This document shows, piece after piece, positions 18,562 through 25,739 of a stretch of 25,795 bases of DNA. The notes below the pieces were generated by a model. That model had not been told where the DNA came from. It did no database searches and worked only from the letters and a program-made list of their open reading frames with translations. Made by a program: the position numbers and the translations under genes. The stretch spans positions 1 to 25,795 of the forward strand of contig JANXVP010000135.1 in assembly GCA_025351615.1 (NCBI GenBank), in the 5' to 3' direction. This DNA is from Ramlibacter sp. GTDB taxonomy: Bacteria > Pseudomonadota > Gammaproteobacteria > Burkholderiales > Burkholderiaceae_C. How positions within the stretch are numbered: position 1 is the first letter of the stretch; every line of letters begins with the position of its first letter.

Positions 18562-19565
18562 TGGCATCCATCCAACTCAAGAACGTCGTCAAACGCTATG
18601 GCCAGGGCAAGCTTGCGCTGCAGGTCATCCACGGCGTGAGCGCGGAAATTGCCGATCGCGAGTTCATCGTCATCGTGGGGCCATCCGGCTGCGGCAAGTC
18701 CACGCTGCTACGGATGGTCGCCGGGCTGGAGGAAGTGTCGAGCGGCGAAATCCGGATCGGCGACCGGGTGGTCAACGACCTCGAGCCGGCAGAGCGCGAC
18801 ATCGCGATGGTGTTCCAGAACTACGCGCTCTATCCGCACATGAGCGTGTTCGACAACATGGCGTATGGCCTGAAGATCAAGAAGGTGCCGGTCGCCGAGA
18901 TCAAGACCCGCGTCGACAAGGCTGCCGGCATCCTGGAGCTGCGCCAGCTGCTGGCCCGCAAGCCGCGCGAACTCTCGGGCGGCCAGCGCCAGCGCGTGGC
19001 GATGGGCCGTGCCATCGTCCGGCAGCCGCAGGTGTTCCTGTTCGACGAACCGCTCTCCAATCTCGACGCCAAGCTGCGGGCCCACACCCGGCTGGAGATC
19101 CAGAAGCTGCACCGCGAACTGGGCATCACGTCGCTGTTCGTCACCCACGACCAGGTGGAAGCCATGACGCTGGCCCAGCGGATGATCGTGATGAACGCCG
19201 GCGCGATGGAACAGTTCGCGACGCCCGAAGAGGTCTACCACCGCCCCGCCTCCATCTTCGTGGCCAGCTTCATCGGCTCGCCGCCCATGAACCTGCTCAA
19301 GAATGCGCAAGGAAATCGGCCGGGCGCCGTGCTGGGAATCCGGCCAGAGCACCTGGACGTGGGCCGGGAAGGCTGGCAGGTCCGGGTCGAGACTGTCGAA
19401 CTGCTGGGGGCCGAGCGCCTGGTCTACGGCCGGCTGGGCGACGAACAGATCATCGTGCGGACCGACGAGGAAAAGCCGGCGCCGGCCAACGACTCGGTCA
19501 TTCATGTCAAGCCGCGTGAAGAACGCCTGCACTGGTTCGACGCCGCCACGGGCAAGCGGCTGTGA
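18561..19565 (+). CDS. ugpC: sn-Glycerol-3-phosphate ABC transporter ATPase UgpC
   Basis: A 334-residue ATPase that powers the UgpBAE importer. Walker A is GPSGCGKST (40-48), the Q-loop glutamine is Q86, the signature LSGGQ lies at 138-142, Walker B FLFDEP ends at E163-P164 with D-loop SNLD to 169, and the switch histidine is H196. A C-terminal MalK-type TOBE/regulatory region follows, with GIRPEHLDV. It is about 20 residues shorter than E. coli UgpC (356), and the shortfall falls between SPPMNLL and GIRPEHL. The ATG overlaps the ugpE stop by one base and has GGAG (18552-18555) five bases upstream. The related MalK/MsmK group is similar, but the operon fixes the assignment. Confidence 0.95.
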   Translation: MASIQLKNVVKRYGQGKLALQVIHGVSAEIADREFIVIVGPSGCGKSTLLRMVAGLEEVSSGEIRIGDRVVNDLEPAERDIAMVFQNYALYPHMSVFDNMAYGLKIKKVPVAEIKTRVDKAAGILELRQLLARKPRELSGGQRQRVAMGRAIVRQPQVFLFDEPLSNLDAKLRAHTRLEIQKLHRELGITSLFVTHDQVEAMTLAQRMIVMNAGAMEQFATPEEVYHRPASIFVASFIGSPPMNLLKNAQGNRPGAVLGIRPEHLDVGREGWQVRVETVELLGAERLVYGRLGDEQIIVRTDEEKPAPANDSVIHVKPREERLHWFDAATGKRL

Positions 19566-19574
19566 AGCGCTGAC

Positions 19575-20351
19575 ATGAGCGACTCCGCGTTGCGAGACGC
19601 CTGGCCGTATCCGCGCTGGATCGCGCATCGCGGCGCCGGCAAGCTGGCGCCTGAAAACACACTGGCTGCCTTTCGCGTGGGGGCGGCACACGGCTACCGC
19701 ATGTTCGAATGCGACGTCAAGCTGGCGGCCGACGGCGTTCCCTTCCTGATGCACGACAGCACGCTGGGCCGGACCACCAACGGCCGCGAGATCTTCGGGC
19801 GCGCCGCGAGCGATATCGGCGGCGATCACCCGTGGAGCGAACTTGCCCGGCTGGATGCGGGCCGCTGGCATTCCCGGGCCTATGCCGGCGAGCCGCTGCC
19901 GACGCTGGAAAACGTCTCCCGCTTCTGCCTGGACAACAACTATTTCCTGAACATCGAGATCAAGCCGACGGCAGGCGCCGAGCGCCGGACCGGCGAGGTC
20001 GTGGCGCGGCACGCGGACCGGTTGTGGAACGACGCGCCGACACCGCCCCTGTTGACATCATTTGAGGTCGCGTCGCTGGAAGGCGCGCTGGCGACCGCCG
20101 CTAACCTGCCGCGCGGCTTGCTGCTCGACACCCTGTGGCCGGGCTGGCTGGAAAAAGCGGCGTCGCTCGAATGCGTCGCCATTGTTTGCAACCATGCGCT
20201 CTGGGACGCGAGCACCGTCGCGCAGGCGCATGGCGTGGGCATGAAATGCCTGAGCTACACAGTCAACGACGAATGGGCCGCGCAACGCCTGCTCGCACTG
20301 GGCACGGATGGCCTCATCACCGACCGCGTCGACCTGTTTTCGCCGATCTGA
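19575..20351 (+). CDS. ugpQ: Glycerophosphodiester phosphodiesterase UgpQ
   Basis: A 258-residue cytoplasmic GDPD enzyme that hydrolyses glycerophosphodiesters (glycerophosphocholine, glycerophosphoethanolamine and similar) to sn-glycerol-3-phosphate and the free alcohol. Catalytic residues are visible: H18 in IAHRGAG, E45 and D47 in FECDVKL, and H60 in MHDSTLGRT. The later family motifs NIEIKP and LSYTVND are present. No signal peptide is evident, matching the cytoplasmic UgpQ rather than periplasmic GlpQ. The ATG lies nine bases after the ugpC stop. It ends the operon and converges on the DUF3501 gene, with a palindromic repeat between them. Confidence 0.95.
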   Translation: MSDSALRDAWPYPRWIAHRGAGKLAPENTLAAFRVGAAHGYRMFECDVKLAADGVPFLMHDSTLGRTTNGREIFGRAASDIGGDHPWSELARLDAGRWHSRAYAGEPLPTLENVSRFCLDNNYFLNIEIKPTAGAERRTGEVVARHADRLWNDAPTPPLLTSFEVASLEGALATAANLPRGLLLDTLWPGWLEKAASLECVAIVCNHALWDASTVAQAHGVGMKCLSYTVNDEWAAQRLLALGTDGLITDRVDLFSPI

Positions 20352-20365
20352 CGCGGTGCCCGGAA

Positions 20366-20403
20366 CGTCATTCCCGCGCAGCCTGCCCCCGCGGAGGCGG
20401 GGG
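20366..20403. repeat. REP-like partial repeat and GC hairpin at convergent gene ends
   Basis: Bases 20366-20381 (CGTCATTCCCGCGCAG) are identical to the first 16 bases of the repeat at 25740. They are followed by a hairpin, CCCCCGC (20386-20392), loop GGAG, GCGGGGG (20397-20403). It sits between the convergent ends of ugpQ and the DUF3501 gene and may serve as a two-way transcription stop, though no T-run follows. Confidence 0.6.
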
Positions 20404-20414
20404 GCGCGAACGAT

Positions 20415-21005
20415 CTACTTGAGGTCGCCAGCCAGAGAAGCGAGCGTCTCGGCGGCGATGGTGGTGTGCGCGGGATAGTTGGTGTGGTCGCAGCCGACCT
20501 TGACGCTTGCACCTGCCTTGATCGCGGCCACCATGGCCGGCGTGAATTCGAAGCGCACGAAGTGGACCGCCGAAGTCTTCTCGTCGTTTTCGCGATCGAG
20601 GTCTTCGTCGGCGATCGCATACACCCGCTGGTGGCCCTCCACCTCGACGAACATCCGGTCCTCGACCCCGATCAGGCGCGCCAGCTCGCGCCGGCGCTCG
20701 TTCTCGTCGGGGTACTCGATCAGCAGCGTGGCTTTCCAGTTGCCGCCGTCGGGCATCAAGGGCGCATAGGCCTCGATCTCCTGCGTGATGCCGTCTTCCT
20801 CGAAGATTTTCTCGATCCGCAACATCTCCTGGATCTGGTAGCGGATGGTCAGCTCGCTCTCGAACTGCAGGTTGACGTGGTCGCCCAGCGGCACGCTGCG
20901 CAGCTTGCGATGGGCGATGACTTCGGCCTTGCGTTCCTTGCGGTATTTGCTGTACGCCTCCAGCGTCATCAGGCTGTCGCGGGTGATTTTTCCGGTCAGT
21001 TGCAT
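20415..21005 (-). CDS. DUF3501 family protein
   Basis: A 196-residue soluble protein of the DUF3501 family, function unknown. The family N-terminus (MQLTGKITRDSLMTLEAY), the charged helical stretch YSKYRKERKAEVIAHRKLRS, and VNLQFESELTIRYQIQEMLR are present. The C-terminal half has HFVRFEFTPAMVAAIKAGAS and ends with a HTNYPAHT motif. No cysteines suitable for a cluster are obvious. The start at 21003-21005 lies only two bases after the stop of the Fe-S oxidoreductase gene, and a longer open frame upstream is the antisense-like shadow of that gene. It is the last gene of a rubrerythrin - Fe-S protein - DUF3501 operon, an arrangement I recall from other proteobacteria, which suggests a shared redox role (inference). 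Confidence 0.85.
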   Translation of the reverse strand: MQLTGKITRDSLMTLEAYSKYRKERKAEVIAHRKLRSVPLGDHVNLQFESELTIRYQIQEMLRIEKIFEEDGITQEIEAYAPLMPDGGNWKATLLIEYPDENERRRELARLIGVEDRMFVEVEGHQRVYAIADEDLDRENDEKTSAVHFVRFEFTPAMVAAIKAGASVKVGCDHTNYPAHTTIAAETLASLAGDLK

Positions 21006-21007
21006 CG

Positions 21008-22363
21008 TCAATCCAATCCGTACGCGATTCGCACCAGCGAGATCGGGTGTTCGAGGCGCGGGGTACCGAGCGCATTCACGTCGAAGCCCTGGTCGATGTG
21101 GTGGCCGCCCAGCGGGCAGTCGGAGCTGATGTAGTCCGGCTGGCCGCCCTGCGGGTGCTCGGCCATCTTCTTGAACAGCGGCTTGCCGATCTTCATCGCG
21201 ACTTCGTGCGAGGGCACTTTCACGCCGTAAGTGCCGGCGTGGCCCGAACAACGCTCATTGGTATGCACATAGGTGTCCGGCACCATCTTGAGCATCTCCT
21301 CGGTTTTCCTGCCGATGTTCTGCACCCGCGTGTGGCAGGGGATCTGGTAGCTGACCTTGCCGAGCGGCTGGGAGAAATCGGTCTTGAGCAGCCCATCGCG
21401 CTTGCGGGCCATGAAGTACTCGAACGGATCCCACATCGCTTCCTTGACAGCCTGCACGTCGGCGTCATCCGGGTACATCAGCGGAATCTCCTGCTTGAAC
21501 ATCAGCGTGCAACTGGGCACGGCGGTGATGATGGCGTAACCCTCCTTGGCGTACTTCGCCAGGATCGGGATGTTCGCCTGCTTGCTCTCGTCGACCGCGT
21601 CGAGGTCGCCGAGTTCGAGCCTGGGCATGCCGCAGCACTTTTCCTTGTTCACCAGCACATAGGGCACTTCGTTGTGGGCCAGCACCTTCAACAGGTCGTG
21701 GCCGATGCCCGGCTCGTTGTAGTTGATGTAGCAGGTGGAAAAGATCGCCACCTTGCCGGGCGTCTTGGCGCCGTTCCTGATGCTGAAGTCCTTCGACTTT
21801 GGCGCGCCGGAGCGGAATTTGCGCGTGGCCAGTGCCGGCAACCAGGCGTTCTTGTCCACGTGCAAGCTCTTTTCCATCAGCGAGCGGGCCGGCCTGGTCT
21901 GGTTCACCGCGTTCGCAAGCTGGGTGACGATGGGGATGCCGGCGAACTGGCCGTGCACATCGGTCGACGCCAGAAACTTCTCACCGAAGCTGACGCCGCC
22001 CTGCTTGAACTTGATCGCCTTGGCCCGCAGCATGGTGTGCGGATAGTCCACATTCCACTCGTGCGGCGGCACGTAGGGACACTTGGTCATGTAGCACAGG
22101 TCGCACATGTAGCACTGGTCGACCACCTTCCAGTAGTCCTTGCGATCCACCGTATCGACCTCGCCTGACTTGCTCTCGTCGATCAGGTCGAACAGCGTCG
22201 GGAAGGAACCGCAGAGGCTGACGCAGCGCCGGCAGCCATGGCAGATGTCGAAGATGCGCTCGAGTTCGTCGAAGGTCTCTTCTTCGTTGTAGTACTGCGG
22301 ATTTTTCCAGTCGATCGGGTGACGGGTCGGGGCTTCGAGGTTGCCTTCGCGGGCTGCGGCCAT
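21008..22363 (-). CDS. CCG-type Fe-S oxidoreductase (HdrD/GlpC-like)
   Basis: A 451-residue soluble electron carrier with two 4Fe-4S ferredoxin-type motifs and two CCG domains, as in heterodisulfide reductase HdrD, GlpC and GlcF. Cluster one is C41/C44/C47/C51 (CHGCRRCVSLC) and cluster two is C84/C87/C90/C95 (CYMCDLCYMTKC). The first CCG domain has STCYINYNEPG and KCCGMPRLELG. The second has IPCHTRVQNIG, but where CCG is expected it reads RCSGHAGTYG, and it ends with DCPLGGHH. There is no flavin domain or membrane segment, so a partner must supply or take electrons. The neighbouring rubrerythrin lacks a rubredoxin domain, making it a plausible partner (inference). The ATG at 22361-22363 has a weak ribosome binding site. 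Confidence 0.88.
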   Translation of the reverse strand: MAAAREGNLEAPTRHPIDWKNPQYYNEEETFDELERIFDICHGCRRCVSLCGSFPTLFDLIDESKSGEVDTVDRKDYWKVVDQCYMCDLCYMTKCPYVPPHEWNVDYPHTMLRAKAIKFKQGGVSFGEKFLASTDVHGQFAGIPIVTQLANAVNQTRPARSLMEKSLHVDKNAWLPALATRKFRSGAPKSKDFSIRNGAKTPGKVAIFSTCYINYNEPGIGHDLLKVLAHNEVPYVLVNKEKCCGMPRLELGDLDAVDESKQANIPILAKYAKEGYAIITAVPSCTLMFKQEIPLMYPDDADVQAVKEAMWDPFEYFMARKRDGLLKTDFSQPLGKVSYQIPCHTRVQNIGRKTEEMLKMVPDTYVHTNERCSGHAGTYGVKVPSHEVAMKIGKPLFKKMAEHPQGGQPDYISSDCPLGGHHIDQGFDVNALGTPRLEHPISLVRIAYGLD

Positions 22364-22395
22364 GTTCTGGTCTTTCTGGACGGATGCTTTCCACT

Positions 22396-22418
22396 GGACG
22401 CTGCGCGAAGCAGCGCCC
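22396..22418 (-). other. Intercistronic stem-loop after the rubrerythrin gene
   Basis: On the minus-strand RNA, GGGCGCUGC pairs with GCAGCGUCC (nine pairs including one G-U) around a UUCGC loop. It lies in the 75-base gap between the rubrerythrin and Fe-S oxidoreductase genes. There is no U-run, so it may protect the upstream message or lower read-through. Confidence 0.5.
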
Positions 22419-22438
22419 AGCAGGAAGCAAACGGACGG

Positions 22439-22861
22439 TCAGTCCACCAGTTCGTTCAGCGCACGGGTGTAGCGGTTGGCATGCGAGCGCTCGGCCTTGG
22501 CCAGCGTTTCGAACCAGTCGGCCACTTCGTCATGGCCTTCTTCACGCGCGGTCTTGGCCATGCCCGGGTACATGTCGGTGTACTCGTGGGTTTCGCCGGC
22601 GACGGCGGACTTTAGGTTGTCGCGGGTCGGGCCGATCGGCATGCCGGTCGCCGGGTCGCCGCACTGCTCGAGCCACTCGAGATGGCCGTGGGCGTGGCCG
22701 GTTTCGCCTTCAGCGGTGGAGCGGAACAGGGCCGCCACATCGTTCTGGCCTTCGACGTCGGCCTTGTTTGCGAAGTACAGATAACGGCGGTTGGCCTGGG
22801 ATTCGCCGGCGAAGGCGGCCTTCAGGTTTTCTTCCGTCCTGGAGCCTTTGAGTGCTGCCAT
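22439..22861 (-). CDS. Rubrerythrin-type di-iron protein without rubredoxin domain
   Basis: A 140-residue ferritin-like di-iron protein of the rubrerythrin family, expected to reduce hydrogen peroxide to water in the cytoplasm. The di-iron ligands can be traced: E20 (AGES), E53 and H56 (EGETGH), E90 and E93 (GETHEY), E124 and H127 (ERSH). Classical rubrerythrins are about 190 residues with a C-terminal rubredoxin domain carrying two CxxC pairs. Here the protein ends after the four-helix bundle, like sulerythrin, so electrons must come from another protein. AGGAGA lies about seven bases before the ATG at 22859-22861. It heads the operon with the Fe-S oxidoreductase and DUF3501 genes and is divergent from the VOC gene. 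Confidence 0.93.
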   Translation of the reverse strand: MAALKGSRTEENLKAAFAGESQANRRYLYFANKADVEGQNDVAALFRSTAEGETGHAHGHLEWLEQCGDPATGMPIGPTRDNLKSAVAGETHEYTDMYPGMAKTAREEGHDEVADWFETLAKAERSHANRYTRALNELVD

Positions 22862-22940
22862 GTGGAAATCTCCTAGTGGGTTGATGAATCGGGATCACGC
22901 CTCGAACACGGGGTCGAAGACATCATGAAGGATAGCCCTC

Positions 22941-22978
22941 TCACGGGGGGCGTCTAATTGGTTGCGTCAATCCCGTGA
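22941..22978. promoter_or_regulatory. Nested palindromes upstream of the rubrerythrin gene
   Basis: TCACGGG (22941-22947) and CCCGTGA (22972-22978) form a perfect 7-bp inverted repeat. Inside it lies ATTG-N7-CAAT (22957-22971), a shape used by LysR-type regulators. The element starts 80 bases upstream of the rubrerythrin ATG. No regulator gene is adjacent, so the binding protein is unknown. Confidence 0.4.
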
Positions 22979-23057
22979 ATTGCCAGCCGCTATTGTCCCG
23001 ATTGCTCCAGTCATCCACTTCAACTGGACTGGCCCGGACCGGCGGTCCCCCAAGCCA

Positions 23058-23091
23058 TTACGGTATAGTAAATTCGTTACGGATAAGTAAA
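23058..23091 (+). promoter_or_regulatory. Tandem operator-like repeat overlapping a -10 box
   Basis: TTACGGTATAGTAAA (23058-23072) and TTACGGATAAGTAAA (23077-23091) repeat with a 19-base period and three central mismatches. Each carries TTAC and GTAA as inverted ends, and a third palindrome, GTAA-N5-TTAC, spans the junction. TATAGT at 23064-23069 is a likely -10 box, so a bound repressor would block transcription. The style fits TetR- or MarR-family operators. The VOC gene starts 38 bases downstream. Confidence 0.6.
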
Positions 23092-23129
23092 CTCCTGCCG
23101 TTTCAAAAGCAGGATCCCTGGAGACCCCC

Positions 23130-23750
23130 ATGGCCGCCGTTCTCGAAGCCACCAGCGCCCTGCCCGCCGCGGTGCCGGTTCATCAGTTGCACCATGTCGC
23201 CTACCGGGCCAGGGATGCGGAGGAAACGCGGCACTTCTACGAGGACATCCTGGGTTTGCCGCTGTTCCACATCATCCAGAGCGACCATGTGCCCAGCACC
23301 GGGGAATACTGTCCCTACACCCACTTTTTCTTCCGCCTGCAGGATGGCTCGTTCATCGCTTTTTTCGATCTCGGCAATGACGAAGCGGCCCTGCCGTCGT
23401 CGAACACGCCGGCCTGGGTCAACCACATTTCGTTCCGGGTCGATTCCCAACAGGCGCTGCGCGACATGAAAGCCCGGCTCGAAGCGCACGGTGTCAAAGT
23501 GCTGGGCATCACCGACCACCACATCTTCCACAGCATCTATTTCTTCGACCCGAACGGGGTCCGGCTCGAGCTGACGGCGCAGCTGGCGGACGAATTCCAG
23601 ATGCTGCAGGAGAGCAAGACAGCGCACGCCAGGCTGGCCGAGTGGACCGAGCGCAAGAAACAGTGGCGCCAGGACCGCGCATCCGGCAAGACCTCCGAGG
23701 CGCTCAAACCCCAGCAGAACGACCGCCCGGAAGTGGTGGCGCGGCCGTGA
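23130..23750 (+). CDS. VOC-superfamily metalloprotein (glyoxalase/dioxygenase-like)
   Basis: A 206-residue vicinal oxygen chelate protein. Two beta-alpha-beta-beta-beta modules are visible, residues about 18-82 (HQLHHVAYRARDAEETRHFY to FIAFFDLG) and 96-150 (WVNHISFRVDSQQALRDM to YFFDPNGVRLEL). A 2-His-1-carboxylate metal site can be proposed at H22, H99 and E147, which would suit a type I extradiol-dioxygenase-like or lyase/isomerase reaction. About 55 extra residues follow, helical and charged (ARLAEWTERKKQWRQDRAS). GGAG at 23120-23123 lies six bases before the ATG. The stop overlaps the next gene's ATG by one base (TGATG). With the monooxygenase downstream, ring-cleavage of a hydroxylated aromatic is an attractive but unproven role. 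Confidence 0.85.
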   Translation: MAAVLEATSALPAAVPVHQLHHVAYRARDAEETRHFYEDILGLPLFHIIQSDHVPSTGEYCPYTHFFFRLQDGSFIAFFDLGNDEAALPSSNTPAWVNHISFRVDSQQALRDMKARLEAHGVKVLGITDHHIFHSIYFFDPNGVRLELTAQLADEFQMLQESKTAHARLAEWTERKKQWRQDRASGKTSEALKPQQNDRPEVVARP

Positions 23751-25474
23751 TGGCTGCGCCGGGTTACGCCGAAGCGGCGTTCGGAAGCGGCTACCAGTTC
23801 ACCCCGGGCCAGGGCTATGTCCTGCCGGAATACGCCTTCGTCGAACCGCCGGAAATCCGTTCGGGCGAAGTCGCCCGGCACCCGATCGTCATCATGGGCG
23901 CGGGGCTGGCGGGGCTGACGATGGCTTGCGCGCTGGCACGGTACGGCGTCCCGGCCCTGCTGCTGGACGAGGACAACACGGTCGGCGTCAAGGGCGCCTC
24001 GTCGCGCGGCATCTGCTACACCCAGAAGTCGCTGGAGATCTTCGACCGGCTGGGCGTGTACGGACGCATCGCGGCCAAGGGCATCCAGTGGAGCGTCGGG
24101 CGCACCTTCGCCGGCAAGGACGAGGTCTATTCGTTCGACCTGCGCCAGCAAAGCGCCTACAACCTCTCCAGCCAGCCCCCGTTCATCAACATCCAGCAGT
24201 TCTACATCGAGGGCTTCCTGGTCGAACGCATCGGCGCGCTGGGCGCCATCGACATCCGCTGGAACAACCGCGTCACGGCTTTCGAGCAGAACGCCGAATG
24301 CGCGACCCTGTCGGTGAGCACACCGGCCGGCGACTACCGGATCCGGGCCGATCATGTGATCGACGCCACCGGCTCCCACACACCGTTCCGGCAATGGGTC
24401 GGCGCTTCGGTGACCGCCAAAAAGGGCGACGACCGCTGGTGCATCGCCGACGTGCGCTTCACCCGGCGGCCGCCGACCGAGCGCCACACCTGGATCGAGG
24501 CGCCCTTCAACGACAACCGCGCGGTCTGGCAGCACCTGATGGGCGACGACGTCTGGCGGATCGACTACCAGATGGCGCCCGACACCGATCCGGCTGCGAT
24601 GAGCCGCGAAGAGGTCGTGCGCGAGCGTCTGGCACGCCAGTTCGGCGCCGACACCGAGGTGGAGATCGTCTGGGTCGGACCCTACGCGTACAAAAGCGAG
24701 TGCGTGGACCGGATGCGGCACGGCCGGCTGTTCTTCATGGGCGATGCGGCCAAGGTGGTCAGCCCCTTCGGCGCCCGCGGCGGCAACACCGGCATCGCAG
24801 ACGCCGACAACCTGGCCTGGAAACTCGCCGCGGTCATCCAGGGCCGGGCCTCGCCAGGGCTGCTCGACAGCTATCACGAAGAGCGGCACGAGGCGGCGAC
24901 GCAGAACGTGCTGGTGTCCAACCGCACGGCCCGCTTCCTGCGGCCCGCGCCCGGCATCGAAAAAACCTTTCGCGACGCGGCGCTCAGCCTCGCGCGCCAG
25001 CACCTGTTCGCGCGCCAGCTGGTCAACACCGGCCGCATGGCGATCGCCAACCCGTATTCGCATTCGAGCGCCTGCGATCGCACGGGCGGGCTGCCGGTGC
25101 AGAACGTTTCCTTCGCCTGGCCGGACGGCTCGCGCGGCACCATGAACGAGTTGCTGCGCTGGGCGGACGGCAATCTGCTGGTGCTGCTGTTCGGCGACGC
25201 CAGCCGCAGCAGCCTGGAGCGGCTGCAGGCGCTGTCGGAGACTGCGCCGGTGCGCTGCGTCCAGGTCCTGGGCGCCGAGGGGCGCGCGGGCGCTGTCGAG
25301 CATATCCGCGATCCGCAGGGCCATTTGCAAGGCGCCTGCCATGTGTTCGGCCACGCCTGGGCGTTGATCCGGCCCGACAGCTACCTGGCCGCCACGGGCG
25401 AGAGCATCGACGCCGCCCTGGTCCATGCGGTCGGCCGTTCGCTGGGCGCCGCGCTGGAAGGAGAAGAGGCATGA
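23750..25474 (+). CDS. Class A FAD-dependent aromatic monooxygenase
   Basis: A 574-residue flavoprotein of the PheA/TfdB/MhpA-like FAD-binding 3 family, which hydroxylates aromatic rings using NAD(P)H and oxygen. After a 40-residue N-terminal extension comes the dinucleotide motif IVIMGAGLAGL (G50, G52, G55). The second FAD motif is MGDAAKVVSPFGARGGNTG (G331-D332 onward) followed by DADNLAWKLA. The usual histidine of GDAAH is replaced by K335. The C-terminal 110 residues (NLLVLLFGD to WALIRPDSYLAA) resemble the thioredoxin-like domain of phenol hydroxylases. The ATG overlaps the VOC stop by one base, and the stop overlaps the DUF2783 gene by four. An upstream in-frame extension lies inside the VOC gene and is not coding. 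The substrate is not known; relatives act on phenols and hydroxyphenylpropionates. Confidence 0.9.
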   Translation: MAAPGYAEAAFGSGYQFTPGQGYVLPEYAFVEPPEIRSGEVARHPIVIMGAGLAGLTMACALARYGVPALLLDEDNTVGVKGASSRGICYTQKSLEIFDRLGVYGRIAAKGIQWSVGRTFAGKDEVYSFDLRQQSAYNLSSQPPFINIQQFYIEGFLVERIGALGAIDIRWNNRVTAFEQNAECATLSVSTPAGDYRIRADHVIDATGSHTPFRQWVGASVTAKKGDDRWCIADVRFTRRPPTERHTWIEAPFNDNRAVWQHLMGDDVWRIDYQMAPDTDPAAMSREEVVRERLARQFGADTEVEIVWVGPYAYKSECVDRMRHGRLFFMGDAAKVVSPFGARGGNTGIADADNLAWKLAAVIQGRASPGLLDSYHEERHEAATQNVLVSNRTARFLRPAPGIEKTFRDAALSLARQHLFARQLVNTGRMAIANPYSHSSACDRTGGLPVQNVSFAWPDGSRGTMNELLRWADGNLLVLLFGDASRSSLERLQALSETAPVRCVQVLGAEGRAGAVEHIRDPQGHLQGACHVFGHAWALIRPDSYLAATGESIDAALVHAVGRSLGAALEGEEA

Positions 25475-25659
25475 AAACAGCCCTGAACCTGCAGGATGCG
25501 GACGGCTTCTATGAACAGCTGCTGGACGCCCACCAGGGGCTCAGCCCCCGGCAATCCGAACTTCTGAATGCGCGCCTGATCCTGCTGCTGGCGAACCAGG
25601 TCGGGGACGGCAAGGTGCTGCGGGAGTGTGTCGAAGCCGCCGGGAAGTTGCCGGACTGA
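25471..25659 (+). CDS. DUF2783 family small protein
   Basis: A 62-residue soluble protein. The sequence LNLQDADGFYEQLLDAHQGL, then LNARLILLLANQVGD, matches the DUF2783 family as I know it: short, helical, and usually encoded beside FAD-dependent monooxygenases. Its function is unknown. The ATG overlaps the monooxygenase stop as ATGA, and a purine-rich AAGGAGAAGAGG precedes it, so it is translated with that gene in close proportion. No cysteines other than one (ECVEAAG) and no metal motif are seen. A role as a small subunit or stabiliser of the monooxygenase is inference from coupling only. Confidence 0.82.
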   Translation: MKTALNLQDADGFYEQLLDAHQGLSPRQSELLNARLILLLANQVGDGKVLRECVEAAGKLPD

Positions 25660-25670
25660 ACCGGAAGCCC

Positions 25671-25697
25671 TGGGTTCCCGCCTTCGCGGGAATGACG
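25671..25697. repeat. REP-like palindromic repeat, copy A
   Basis: A 27-base element whose core is the hairpin TTCCCGC-CTTC-GCGGGAA. Its reverse complement matches copy B at 25740-25766 in 26 of 27 positions. It begins 12 bases after the DUF2783 stop and may end the operon transcript. Confidence 0.75.
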
Positions 25698-25739
25698 ACA
25701 AAAACGTCGTCCCCCCTATGCGCATCCCCGCGCAGAACC

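Noticed and set aside
22862..23129. Hidden small gene or RNA in the largest gap
   Set aside because: No start with a ribosome binding site and coherent protein was found; the short frames read as random, and the visible content is regulatory palindromes.
23642..23749. Upstream in-frame extension of the monooxygenase into the VOC gene
   Set aside because: It overlaps VOC coding sequence in another frame, and the TGATG overlap gives a natural coupled start.
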